Below are positions 32,956-44,771 of a stretch of DNA of 64,000 nt, piece after piece. Source of the stretch: Mytilus galloprovincialis (lineage: Eukaryota > Mollusca > Bivalvia > Mytilida > Mytilidae). Made by a program: the position numbers and the translations under genes. The notes beneath the pieces are model-generated. The model ran no database searches, had not been told where the DNA came from, and was given only the letters and a program-made list of their open reading frames with translations. Positions within the stretch are counted from its first letter, which is position 1; each line of letters opens with the position of its first letter. The stretch spans positions 21,108,347 through 21,172,346 of the forward strand of contig NC_134851.1 in assembly GCF_965363235.1 (NCBI RefSeq), given 5' to 3'.

Positions 32956-33774
32956 CTGGTCAGTTTATAAAGGGGTGTTACTCTATAATGGTAATTGACA
33001 TACTGCCAACATTTGAATATGTCTGCAAATTTTGGTTCAAAGCATTTAAATAAACCATTATAGGTCAAAACTAAGCTCTTCAACTTGGTGCCTTGACTCA
33101 CACCAAACAGCAAGCCATGAAGGGCATCAAAAATGATTATAGTGTAAAAGCATTTAAATGGAAAACCAACAGTCTAAATCTATATTAAAATTGATTAAAA
33201 TTTCAAAATTGTTTTACTGTCGTTCTGGAATGATAACTAAAATAAATGTATTTAAAGCGTATTCAGTATACGTATGATCATACATGTATATACTTAAAAT
33301 ACTGAAAACAACAGACCCTTAATAAGATGTTGGCATAGCATGTTAAAACATAAATAATCTATAAATAGAAGTGTTATTCAAAACTCCTTAAAAAAAAATT
33401 CACTGTCTACCATATTCACAAATCATGGTTCATCTGCAAAATGGAAAGTCAGAACAATCTTTAATGCTATGGTTACTTTAAATGAGTGGTATGCTTTAAA
33501 ACCCCTAAATGATTTGTAACAAGCAAAAAATTCAATTAAATTTATTCACTAAGCTTTTAATCGTCAAACTGATACATAAAGCTCAATTGAGAATTTCTGT
33601 ATAGTATCAATAAATTGTAATACAAGACTAACCATGCTTACCCTTCCACATTCTGAATATATGTGTTTTTCAGGAGACTGTTATACAGTGGTTGTTGTTT
33701 GTCAATAATGTGTTACATATTTGTTTTCTGTACATAGATTAGGCTTCAAGTTTACTCGTTTATTTTACAATGTT

Positions 33775-33935
33775 ATTTCAAGGGCCATTTATACCTATCT
33801 CTGCGAAATTATATGGGCTTTCCTCATTGTTGAAGGTCGTGCAGTGACCTATAGCTGTTAATTTCTGTGTACTTTGGTCACTTATGTGGAGAGTTGTCTC
33901 ATTTGCAATCATACCACATCTTTTTAATACCTACA
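33775..33935 (-). repeat. GATGTGGTATGATTGCC-family fragment
   Basis: Inverse of the family: TTGTTGAAGGTCGTGCAGTG, ACTTTGGTCACTTATGTGG, AGAGTTGTCTCATTTGCAAT and CATACCACATC. A shorter inverse fragment lies at 34115-34167. Confidence 0.75.
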
Positions 33936-34537
33936 TGACTGAACAGTAGCTTAAGGTCATTAAGTTTTCTAAGTGGAATTATTTCATATTTTTCTTGCAT
34001 GCCTTTTATATATATGCATGTATATAGCCTACTATCATTGACTATTTGATAGGGTATTTTCTCTTTGCGGAAGACTGAATGGTTGTAAATAAATACTTAC
34101 ATTCACTTCATTTTAGTTTTGTTGGATAGTTGTCTCATGATTAACAATCATACCACATCTCCTTATTTTTTATGTTTGACAAGTATATCCAGATATGATT
34201 ATTGACTGCTAGATGCAGTATTCTAATGCAACAAAGTTTGTAAAGATTATTTTGATTGGATCAGAGACATATATATTATATGTCTCTGATTGGATAATGT
34301 CACTTTTTCACATGGGATCAATTGACAATTGATGCTACAAAATGTATATGGAAGGTTTGCGCTATCACAGAAGGCATATTTATGTAAGATTTGAAATAAT
34401 GTGATAAAAACAATGTGATACAAACATGACTAAACATGCTAACTAAATGAAGTGATTTAATTTGCACCATGTGAGATAACACTTTACGAGATTATCATGA
34501 TTATCAAACAGTTTAACAGTCAAGGGACTTACTCTTA

Positions 34538-34773
34538 TGTTATATACCTCTATTTGGTATTTCTGGTTACCGGAAATGTAGGACATAATTTAGCCTGTTT
34601 ATTGTATTTTACGGGACTGTATACCTTTTTATGCTTGTCGGCGGCGAACAGTTAGTGTCGTCTGTCACCCATGTGTTTTGTTAGATGGCAGTAAAATAAA
34701 ATTTGGAAAACGAAAAGCGTGACTTCAATCCCAAAGTCCCCCCAGACAACAAAAAGGATTGAGGCCCACGACA
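34538..34773 (+). repeat. 5' LTR
   Basis: 236 bp, TG...CA ends, with AATAAAATT as a possible poly(A) signal near 34696. It is followed directly by TGGTGGAGGACTTAA, whose TGG start fits a tRNA primer-binding site (partner tRNA not assigned). Confidence 0.92.
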
Positions 34774-34933
34774 TGGTGGAGGACTTAAAAGGCTTTTAAT
34801 AGCGTAAATATTGCTTTTATTTGTGATATAATTTTTGGTGAACATTTTTTTTTTTTTTGCGAACACGTGGAAGTGGACAATTTTGTCAGCGACAAGTCAG
34901 CTACATATTTTGATTAGTATCTCATAATTATTT

Positions 34934-35173
34934 GGTGATAAAGTATCGCCAGTGCATGTCTCAACAACTCAGCAATCCGATATTATCCGTTTTCGTTTAT
35001 TTAGGAAGGAAAAATGATGCATGCATAGACAGGGTGATAATAGTATCGCCAGTATTATAATATTGCATTCCAAATTAAATAAATGTGCAGTAAACAGTTT
35101 TGAATACGTGTGTAGACATATAATATTTTCGATGTTCCATTATTAATACTTGTTTGGTGATATTTGTATCGCC
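34934..35173 (+). promoter_or_regulatory. Three 5'-leader hairpins GGTGAT-loop-ATCGCC
   Basis: At 34934-34950, 35033-35050 and 35156-35173 the same stem GGTGAT/ATCGCC encloses loops AAAGT, AATAGT and ATTTGT. Stem bases are kept while loops differ. The stem includes one U-G wobble, so it is better as RNA than as a DNA palindrome. They lie between the 5' LTR and gag. Confidence 0.75.
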
Positions 35174-35249
35174 AATGAGTTTCAAGTAGTGCCTATTGTA
35201 TCCATTCTATTAACATGAACACAAAGTTTTGTACCGGTAAATGGTGATT

Positions 35250-35665
35250 ATGTCAGATGAAAATTCCGAGCCTTCTATAGAACACAACGAATATCATTTT
35301 GAAGCGATTCAGAAACGGACAGTAACATACAAAGTTTATCTTCTGGATCATTATTAAGTGACGGATTCCTTGAGGATAACGAAATTGTAGGACTAACAGA
35401 GTTTGATTTACAAAATGTAGGTGATGTTAATTCTCCAGACAACACTGCAAATTTTGAACCAGAAATAAATGTGTTATTAGCCGAGGCAAGTCCAATTACA
35501 TCTACCCCACAACCGTTAAATGTAACAGAAATCCCCACAGAATCGGTTGATCTACCTATTAAGATTCAGACTACTTCAATAATGAGCAAATTAGTCAGGT
35601 GTCGTGAATTTTCAGGATACCCCCAAGATAATGCGAAAGGATTTTTCAGTGAATTTGAATCTTAC
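35250..35665 (+). pseudogene. gag: gag, 5' part (frameshifted, cut by insertion)
   Basis: The frame opens at ATG 35250 (or 35241, in frame) and stops soon. A second frame (from about 35303) continues through an acidic region and KLVRCREFSGYPQDNAKGFF, the start of the retrotransposon capsid region. A single-base shift near 35300 separates the two. The frame is then cut by the insertion at 35666. Confidence 0.75.
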
Positions 35666-38033
35666 GGGCTATTTCAAAAAAAATGATGCCAAAGTGTGAC
35701 AAACATGGTAAAAAATTAAGTCATTGCTAATCTTTTTTCCATCATTTTTCTTTAATCCAGAGACATTCAAGTTTACAAAACTACCAAGGGTTAATGCAAA
35801 ATAATAAAAACAAAAATTTTAACAACATTTTACCCATAAGAATTCATCCACTTTTCAAAGGAAACAACAAAATAATAATTTCAACTGACAAACATAAATA
35901 AGAATATAAATATCAATGTAATTTTTTTGTTTGTTGCAATAAAGGTACTAAATGATTTTCCTGCAATTTTTTTTAACTTATAAACAGTTTTTTTTTTTAA
36001 ATATGTAAATTTCACCAATTTTTAGTGTATTCTTTAATATCTTATTTCAAAAGTTTTTATATCTCTTTGCAAAAGCTTTAATTTGATATAAAAAGTATAA
36101 GGAATCAAACATATATGATCTAATTACATCCTCTGAAAATTTCACAACAATTGCTTCAGTCAATTCTAAGTTTTCTTCATTTAAAAAATACAAACATGTG
36201 TTTTTTATCCTTTTGTTACACTCCTGACATATTTTTTCAGTAACTGTAAGACTGTTTTTTAATGGAATGTTTAAAAATCAGTAATGATATCTATTTTAAA
36301 TTTACAATCTCACAAATAAATAAATTTATTAGATATTTGATTACATATTTTTTTAAATTCTGAGCAAAGAGCAAACTTTTAACATGTTTAATGAGAATTA
36401 CACTTTAATTTTTAAGAATCTTTGGTGAATAGTGTGCACAAAAATCACTTTTACAAGACAGATCGGCTTTCTCATTACATTGTAAAGATGTTACAATTAT
36501 TTTAATAAAGAATCGTGTTGAATTTTGTTATAGATAAGCTACATCAGAAACTTGTCAGGAGTGTAACAAATGTTACACTCCTGACCATAATTTATTGCTA
36601 CCATATTTTAACCTGAAACTGACCTGAAATCATGTAGAGTCTTTATATTTCACATATTATTTTAGTGCAAATTAAGAACAGGTTAAAAAAATTATATACT
36701 TCTTACATATTTACAAATTTTGCTAATTGTCTATTTAAAAAAAAAAAGATGGCTTTCCTTTAAACCTTGTTCAGTCTCTTGTTTGATACTATATATATGC
36801 TGTTTTTATGTCAGATAATGTATTATGATAAGTTTGTTCGTACTACCAAAGATGGTAGCAGTATGTGCTCTGTATATTAAAAATTGTCAAAAAATGTACC
36901 CAAAAATGTCAGGAGTGTAACGCTTTAAAATGTTTAAGTGTAACATTCATGTTATTTTTTATAGAAACAATGTTGTTATTATTGGTTTTCTTTTCTGGAA
37001 TTTGAGTGTGAACACCATCTGTTGCATATTTTCAGTAACAAACATGCCATTATAATGACCTTTATTGCTTGTTTATGCTCAATACTTGTATGTCAGGACT
37101 GTAACACATTTAAACAAGCTAGTTCAATTGCAATTTTAGTTCAAAAATTTCAAAAGTAATGATGTAGACTTGTATTCTGTGTTAAGCTGAGGTGTAATAA
37201 TGTCATTTTATAATGATTGTCAGCTTGTTTTTCTTCCAATAACTTACCTTTGCTAATAAGATTGAAATAAGGCATTTTTTTGTGTTACACTCCTGACATT
37301 GAAGTATTGAGCATACAAAAGCAATGAAGGCCATAATAATGGCATGTTTGTTACTGATAAACTGTAACAGGTAATGTTCACTGAAATTCAAGAAAAAACA
37401 ACAACTAAAACAAAATTGTTTCTCAAAAAAATACATCTTAACCCAGTTGTTACACTCCTGACAGACCTGGGTAGTCCTCTTATTGTAACCATAATATTCC
37501 AGTAGTAGAACTTCAGGGTCAACTGGATACACCTGTGCCAAGCTATAATACTAAACAAAAAAAATAAACCGTGCAAGATGTACAGAAACATGTTATTTCA
37601 CCTACAAAGACATTTTCTGGCAGCATATTGACTTTTACCAACATTTATTTTTTTACAAAAACTTATTTGACTTACCTTATGAGGCTCATAAAAATGTAAA
37701 TATATGGAAGAATTGAACAAGAAATCATAGTCAAGATATAATAATTGGATGAAAGATATTGTTTGGTATTGTATCTGCCCTTATTTATTCTATATCATGA
37801 ATGAATGCACATGCTTTCTTCTAAATGTCACACTAAAAGCGTTACACTCCTGACATTTTGAGGTACAATTTTGGACAATATTTTTTAAACAGAGCACATA
37901 CTGCTATTATCTTTGGTAGTTAGGACCAACTAATCATAATACATTATCTGACCTAAAAACATTACAGATATAGTATCATACAAGAGACTGACAAAGGTTT
38001 AAAGGAAAGGCATCATTTTTTTTGAAATAGCCC
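35666..38033. mobile_element. 2,368-bp TIR element inserted in gag
   Basis: The ends are perfect 25-bp inverted repeats starting GGGCTATTTC and containing TGATGCC. TTA lies at both borders (35662-35664 and 38034-38036), fitting a 3-bp TWA-type target site, although one extra base makes the exact junction unsure. The element has no gene. It contains eight copies of TGTTACACTCCTGACA in both orientations (36215, 36553, 36571, 36907, 37091, 37285, 37448, 37841). It also contains long internal inverted duplications (36745-36910 against 37862-38012; 37030-37105 against 37285-37360). Confidence 0.85.
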
Positions 38034-38989
38034 TTAACGCACTTCTCCATGAATTGCCAGAAACAGACAAAAGACGCATTGCAGCATTTCATTTACATCT
38101 AAAGGGGCCTGCGTTAACTTGGTACAATTCTTTGAGTGACGAGTCTAAAAGTTCGTGGATAACAATTTGTGTTTTGTTCAAGGAAAAATATATAAATTTT
38201 AGTTGGCAAAGCGCAACAGTTATAATGGAAAGTGAAATTTTCCAAAACATGGTATTATCTCCGGGTCAGTCGTTAGAAGATTATTTCAGTCAGCTGTCGG
38301 AAAAAGCTCAAATATTAAGAAAGCATGACCACGAGTTAGTAGCAAAATTTATAAGTGGGTTGCCCGAAAAAATGTCGTTTTTTGTACGTGCTGGTCAACC
38401 AGTCGATGCACACCATTCCTTAACTTCTGCAAAAATGGCGGAAGCCTGTGGGTATAGACAACACGGAGACTCTATAAATGCTCTTAAACATGAAAATAAA
38501 CATGCACCTAGGCAGTTGCTAGGAAAATCAAACAGTACTGATTCCAACCAGAGCGAGGTTATCCGTGATTTACAAAATCAGGTTGCTATTCTTACCGACT
38601 TAGTTCAGGGTAAACGCAAGGAGCATGTTCAGAGTGAACCATCACGTTCTGATGTTCATGACATTAGGGATCAAATCGGACAGTTAAGCGGTCTGATAAC
38701 TAGTATGGCAGTCAGGGAAGTACCCCACAAAGAACCACAAAGACCTGAAAATACAAGCACGAATAATGCAAATACGTCTCGTTTTGACTCAGCTGAATGT
38801 AGGAGATGCAAAGGTCTCGGTCATTTTCAAAGAGTTTGTAACTGGAACGGGTATGGTCAATTTCAACCGTCTGATCAATGCCAACTTTGTAATCAGAATG
38901 GCCACATTGCTCAATCTTGTACCAAACTGGAGTTTTATGCACAGGGAAACAGAACCAACCCGGGTGTGGGGCACAATCGTCCGGGTTAA
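38034..38989 (+). pseudogene. gag: gag, 3' part with two zinc knuckles
   Basis: It continues the capsid domain after the insertion (LPETDKRRIAAFHLHLKGPA, then LTWYNSL and FKEKYINF, the core of a retrotransposon gag/UBN2-like domain). A coiled linker and two CCHC zinc knuckles follow: C-RR-C-KGLG-H-FQRV-C and C-QL-C-NQNG-H-IAQS-C, which bind genomic RNA. It ends at 38989, just after the frameshift signal. It has no native start here because of the insertion. Confidence 0.88.
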
Positions 38990-41900
38990 CTTCGTCTATT
39001 GGTGCCGATTTTGATAAAAATTCAACTAAAGATAAATTTTTGTACATAACTGTTTTATTTGGTGATCTAAGAATAGCTGCATTAGTTGATACAGGGAGCT
39101 CTATCAATGTCATTTCTAAATCTTTGTATGATTCGATATCCGATCGTCATAAACTTTATTTTGAACAACTAAGTGAATCGGAAATTCGATTAGCCAACAA
39201 CGATAAAATCAGAATTAACGGAATATCCAAACTTTAAGCCACAATTCATCAGAAAAATGAAATTATTGAAACATATATCATTCCCAAAACATCTCATCCT
39301 TTGATTCTCGGTACTGAATATTTACGAGAAAATAAAATTGTTTTAGATTTTAGTGATTTTAGTTGTAATCAGAAGACTGTGCCAGTTAAAACAGTTAAGA
39401 GGATAGAACTTGAACCGAATACAGAATACTTGACTTTTGGGAAGTTACCAAATTACGTTACAGTCGGATTGCAAGGGATATGCGTAAACAGCAAATTTTC
39501 AGTTAACCACAAGTTTTTAGTTGCCAAATCTTTAGTTGTCGTTCCTGTCAATCGCAAAGTTCCGATTAAATTATTGAATGCTAGTAATGTGAAAATAACG
39601 ATTCCAAAAGGCAAAAATATTGCTGAATTTTCAACATTATCGAATGAGTACACCTATGTTGCAATGTCTGAAAAACCCGAGATACCCGAAGTGCAGAATA
39701 TTCAGTTGGTTGCTAATGAAAATGGACTGCGGACCGATAATTCCGAACAGCAATGTGACATTACAGACAGTCCCGACAGGCAAGAAATTTTGACCAAGAT
39801 TAAGACAGATTTTGATTTATCCGATCATTTAACACACGATCAAAAATCAGAATTAGCTGAATGTTTGTTGGATAATCTTGATTTATTTGTGACGAAAGAA
39901 AATCCAAACCTTGGATATACTCATTTAGTGGAGCATAAAATACATCTGAAGCCGAATGCTGTTGGTAAACATCATAAGCCGTACAGGTTACCCCCTTACA
40001 AACGTGAGGTTTTGCGTGAGCAACTGGATAACTTGCTTGAACAAGGAATAGTTGTGCCAGTTAGTGAACAAGAGGAGCTACCCATTACAAGTCCGATAGT
40101 ATTAGTCACAAAGCGAAATGAAGCGTCGAATAGTAAGACTTCAACTCAAAGTTATAGGTTTGTTTGTGATTTTAGACATTTAAACGCGCAAACAGAAGAT
40201 TTTAAATATGTTATACCAAACTTACAGGAACTGACGGAATCCTTTGCTGAAATAGTACCAAATTATATAACTTCGATAGATTTATCTTCCGGATTTTTTC
40301 AGATGGGCATATCCGCCGAATCTTCAAGATATACCGCTTTCAACACATGTTTTGGAACGTACAAGTTTTTAAGGCTGCCAATGGGGTTAAAGACGGCACC
40401 TAACACATTTCAGCTTCTAATGGACAAGGTACTGCGTGGTCTAAAATTCAGAACTTGTTTGTGCTATTTAGATGACGTATTGATCTGCTCTGAAACCTTT
40501 GAAAAGCATTTAGACGATATAAAAGAAATCTTTAAACGATTTCGAGATGCAGGACTAAAACTTGGACAGAAAAAATGCCATTTTGCAAGTGAGACGTGTA
40601 TTTTTCTTGGACACGAGATTTCTAAACATGGGATAAGACCCCCAAAAGATCGAGTGAAGGCTATTGTCGACTTTCCAGCACCACAGAATATAAAACAACT
40701 TCGTCGCACAATTGGATTATTTAACTGGTTTAAAAAGTTTATACCAAATTTCAGTGCTATAATTAGTCCACTCACTAAACTTCTGAAGAAAAATCAAAAA
40801 TTTGAATGGAAAATTGAACAATCTACAGCATTTCAAAATCTTAAAACTCATCTTGTAAATACCGATAATCTCAGTTTCCCCCGTTTCGATTTACCGTTTA
40901 TATTGGCTGTGGATACTTCATCAAAAGGAATAGGGTACATGCTTTATCAGAAGGACCCAACAAAGGAAAAACCAAATATCATTCGTTTCGGATCAAAGTC
41001 TTTATCACGATGGCAGCAGTCGTATGGTCCTACGAAATTAGAGTTGTTGGGAATGGTCACTAGTATTCTTGACTGTGCGGACTATTTAAGGGGTACACAA
41101 TTTATCGTGGAGTGCGACCACCAAGCACTCCAACCATTGTTTATGAAGCAATTCAAAGGAGCTATTTATGAGCGTTGGCTTGCCATTCTCCAGCAATTTA
41201 CATTTGAAATTCAATATAAGCCTGCAGAACAAATGAAAGTCGCTGATGCGCACTCAAGATGTGAAAATCCCCAAAACATTCCGATCGAAAGCCCTGCAGA
41301 AGATGATCCGTTTTTTCCCTTGGTAACAGAAAATACAGGAGAAATACGTTTACCCGGTGGAGTGAAATTTGTTGATTTATTTGAATCGAATGATAATACC
41401 GACGTTGTTGTACAGGCTATAGACATAGTAGCTGACAAGCACATCGATTTATACAGTGTAGAAACTGACGAGCATGACTCGCTAAATGATCCATATGATG
41501 CCGATACGGACGAGTCAGACTCTTATGTACATAATCGCAAAAAGAAATTTGGCAGAAATAATCAGAACGTTGAACAACTTGCTAATACTTTGCGCGATTT
41601 TCAAGTTGGTGCAAATACCTCTAACATCAAAAAGTTACAACGGAAAGATAGCGATTTAAAGAAAATCATTGCATATTTAGAAGATGATGTTTTGCCAGAT
41701 TCACAAAAAGAATCTCGCCGTATTTTATTGGAGTCGTGTGATTTCATTTTAGTTGACGATGTGTTATATCACCGTAGAAAGGCAAAATCAGAAAGGACAA
41801 AGAACATGAGTGAATTTCAACTTGTTATTCCTAAGCAATTGATTTCGCAAATTTTAAAAATTACTCACGACTCCCCATTAGGTGGACATAGTGGAATTCA

Positions 41901-43350
41901 GAATACTTTAGACTCTGTTAGAGAGCGTTATTATTTTGCGCGAATGGGTAAAATAATCAGTGAATACGTGCAATCTTGTCATGAGTGCCAGTCACGTAAA
42001 GTTAGCAATTTAAAAACGAAAGCAAAAATAGTAGCATATCCTACTCCTAGTGAACCATTTCAAGTATGGCAAATGGACATTTTTGGACCACTTGTTTCAT
42101 CAAATAATGCCAATACATACGTTTTTACAGCAGTTGATGCTTTCAGTAATTTCTTGTTTGCTGTGCCATTAAGAAATAACGATGCAATATCAGTTTCTCA
42201 GGCAATTTTCAATTTTTTCTGTAATTTTGGTGTGTGTAGCACGGTTATTTCAGACCAAGGATCAGAATTTATTGCCAAATGTACAATGGAAGTTTGCAAA
42301 ATGTTGAATGTAGAGCAAGAATTTACACCTAGTATGATGCATCACTGTTTGGGTCGCTGTGAACGTACACATCGTACCTTAGCGGAGCGTTTAACGCCTT
42401 ATGTTTTAGACAATAAACAATGGGAAGAAATGCTTCCTGGAATAGTATTCTCAATCAATAGTTGTGTAAATTCAGGATCAAAATACTCTGCTTTTGAAAT
42501 AGTCTACGGGAAAAGGCCAAATTTTCCGTTATCGCCTTCTTACATAGTTGATTTTAAAGACATTCCGAAAGATGTAAAAACATATATTGAGAATTTGGAT
42601 GCCCGTTTGAACATTATTCGAGAGCATATAAAATTGAATACCCTTGTTGCTCAACAGAAAATGGTAGAGACCGAAAATAAAAATGCACATGAACTAGATT
42701 TGACTGTAGGCGACAATGTTTATTTATCCAGAGAGCCCGTTGGACAAGGCAGGAAATTTCAGCATATTTATGATGGACCGTTTACTGTAACATGTCTTCC
42801 GAGTGCACATCTAGTTTTTTTAAGAGATCCAACAGGAAAGAGAAATTTTCGCCGTCCCGTGCACATCAATAGATTAAAGCTTGCACATATACGGGTGCCC
42901 TTACCAGCACCTTATTTTAACCTACAAACCGATGAAAGTGAAAATTCTAGCAGTAAGTCGGATAATAGTTCTAGCTCCGTTGACAGAGACACCTCGGAGA
43001 ATTCTAAGTCTATTTCTACAAATGTTACGACAGAAAGTGACGCCCTGGATACAGATGTGGTTTCTCAACATGATACTACAAATTTAAATAGACCAAGAAG
43101 GAATATTCAGAAGCCTGTGCGGTACCGTGATGATAACTATATAGACCCCGATAAAATAGTGGATTCATGCGAAAACAATCAATTGAAAGTAAAACGTATT
43201 CTTGCCAAGCGAAAAAACGGTGCAAATTTCGTTTACTTGATTCAGAAAGTAGGAGAACCAGCACAGAATGCAATTTGGCTCCCTTTATCAAAATTACCAC
43301 CCAAAGCACAAACCTTGCTACTTTCAAGACCACCGCCGTTGATTCAGTAG
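38917..43350 (+). pseudogene. pol: pol: protease, RT, RNase H, integrase
   Basis: Read in the -1 frame relative to gag. In order: aspartic protease (ALVDTGSS at about 39079-39102); reverse transcriptase (DFRHLNAQ; FLRLPMGLKTAPNTFQ; catalytic YLDD at 40465-40476); RNase H (AVDTSSKGIG, KLELLG, VECDHQAL); integrase H2C2 finger (HDSPLGGHSG to CHECQ) and catalytic core (WQMDIFGPL, VISDQGSEF, then the Glu in GRCERTHRTL); a GPY/F-like module (HIYDGPFTV, RRPVHINRLK); a Ser/Asp-rich spacer. The last about 50 residues (VKRILAKRKNGANFVYLIQK to WLPLSKLP) resemble a chromodomain in pattern. One in-frame TAA at 39235-39237 interrupts it between protease and RT; otherwise it is open for 1,350 codons. Confidence 0.93.
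38944..38987 (+). promoter_or_regulatory. -1 ribosomal frameshift signal, gag to pol
   Basis: The slippery heptamer G GGA AAC (38944-38950) sits in the gag frame exactly as X XXY YYZ requires. After a 6-nt spacer a 7-bp stem AACCCGG (38957-38963) pairs with CCGGGTT (38981-38987) around a 17-nt loop. The loop bases GGCAC (38970-38974) could pair with GTGCC at 39002-39006 to make a pseudoknot. The gag stop follows immediately, and pol is open in the -1 frame. Confidence 0.85.
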
Positions 43351-43375
43351 TTATATTTTTAGTAAAATTTCGCAT

Positions 43376-44056
43376 GGTGATGATTGCATCGCCAAACGAT
43401 TAGCTCAAGTCAAATATGTCATATATTGAAAAGTTATTCCAATGAAACAATCAGAGTGCCGTAGATGAAATTTCAGAAATCGGTTTAATTCCTTGTTTTG
43501 GTGATGATTGCATCGCTAAACAGAAAATGCGTGCGTTGTAAAGTGATGATTGCATCGCTTAACTGAAATTATACACTTCGTTTAAAAATAGCATTGATTG
43601 GATGTCTTACAAAATTTAGTTGCGACCTTTTTAAAGTGATGATTGCATCGCTCAATTTATTTACACTTCGTTAAGCAATACCTATGGTTGGACTTTTGAG
43701 GAAGATAAATATATATGTATATTGTTGTTTTGGTGATGATTGCATCGCTAAACTAACATAACATTCGATTGCGGGATTTACACAGTTTATATGAACTATG
43801 CAGAAGGACATAATCTTCTTGATTTGTGACCTTTTTTTTGGTGATGATTGCATCGCTCAATTTATTTACACTCCGTTAAGCAATACCCATGGTTGGACTT
43901 TTGTTCTGCTGTTTTGGTGATGATTGCATCGCTAAACTTACATACCTTAGATCGCGAGATGTGAGCAGTTAGTCATACCCTGATTTTCAGCTATGGACTA
44001 TACAGAAGGACATAATCTTCTTGATTTGTGACGTTTTTGGTGATGATAGCATCGCT
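43376..44056 (+). promoter_or_regulatory. Eight 3'-UTR hairpins (R)GTGAT-GATTGC-ATCGC(Y)
   Basis: Copies start at 43376, 43500, 43542, 43635, 43732, 43840, 43916 and 44039. The closing pair varies in a paired way: G-C in the first, A-U in the third and fourth, G-U in the others. The loop is GATTGC (GATAGC in the last). They sit in partly tandem 100-180 bp units that also repeat GCAATACCTATGGTTGGACT and GGACATAATCTTCTTGATTT. The stem matches that of the three leader hairpins. Confidence 0.8.
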
Positions 44057-44771
44057 TTAATTGAATTGCACTAATGTACTTTTATTTACTGTTATTTTCG
44101 TATGATATTACGATTGATTGTTTTGATTTTTCTTAAAGATATGCATTTCTATCAAATGTTTCATTCAAAAGGTATATATATCATGAAGCTAGAAAAGGCA
44201 TTAATTGAACTAGATGTGTTACATGCAACAGAATTGAAAAGTTTTTCAAATACTTGCGAAAGTTTTTCTCAGTTGAATATATAACGGTGTACAGAGTGTT
44301 AGTGTCTGCTGGAGTGAAAACCTGTATATTTTCTATAACATTGTTTATTGAGGCTGAGAGTGTATGTATATATGTCTATCAAAATTATTTTCATGAAACT
44401 TCTGGCTACTTTATAAGTGTGTGTGTGATAGTGTTATACTAGATTGTGTTATTTAAAATATTTATATTAAGAGTTTCTGGTCTCTGCTAGCAGCACTGTG
44501 ATTAGAGCACAAATTGTAACCAATATATAGCAAACTTAAGAGTTGAGTCAACTGTATGAAAGTTATATTCATCTTATATATGCTATAGTATATATGCAAG
44601 TACAAACAAAACTGTGTCCATGTACGGAGTTAGTAATGCCAGAGTGAGAAAGGGTGTATACAAATTTGAAACGTTTTTTTTATTATTATTATTATTGTAT
44701 TATGTCATATTGCTGTCTGCATTTCCAGTGACCAGACCAAAATTTTTCAAATTTTATATTTGGGCGGGGGA
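44057..44771 (+). other. 3' untranslated part of the retrotransposon
   Basis: No gene; the small open frames have no recognisable content. The purine/G-rich GGGCGGGGGA directly before the 3' LTR (44762-44771) would serve as polypurine tract. Confidence 0.65.

Noticed and set aside
35243..35260. Fourth leader hairpin (GGTGAT at 35243)
   Set aside because: The ATCGCC partner is missing; the bases overlap the gag start region.
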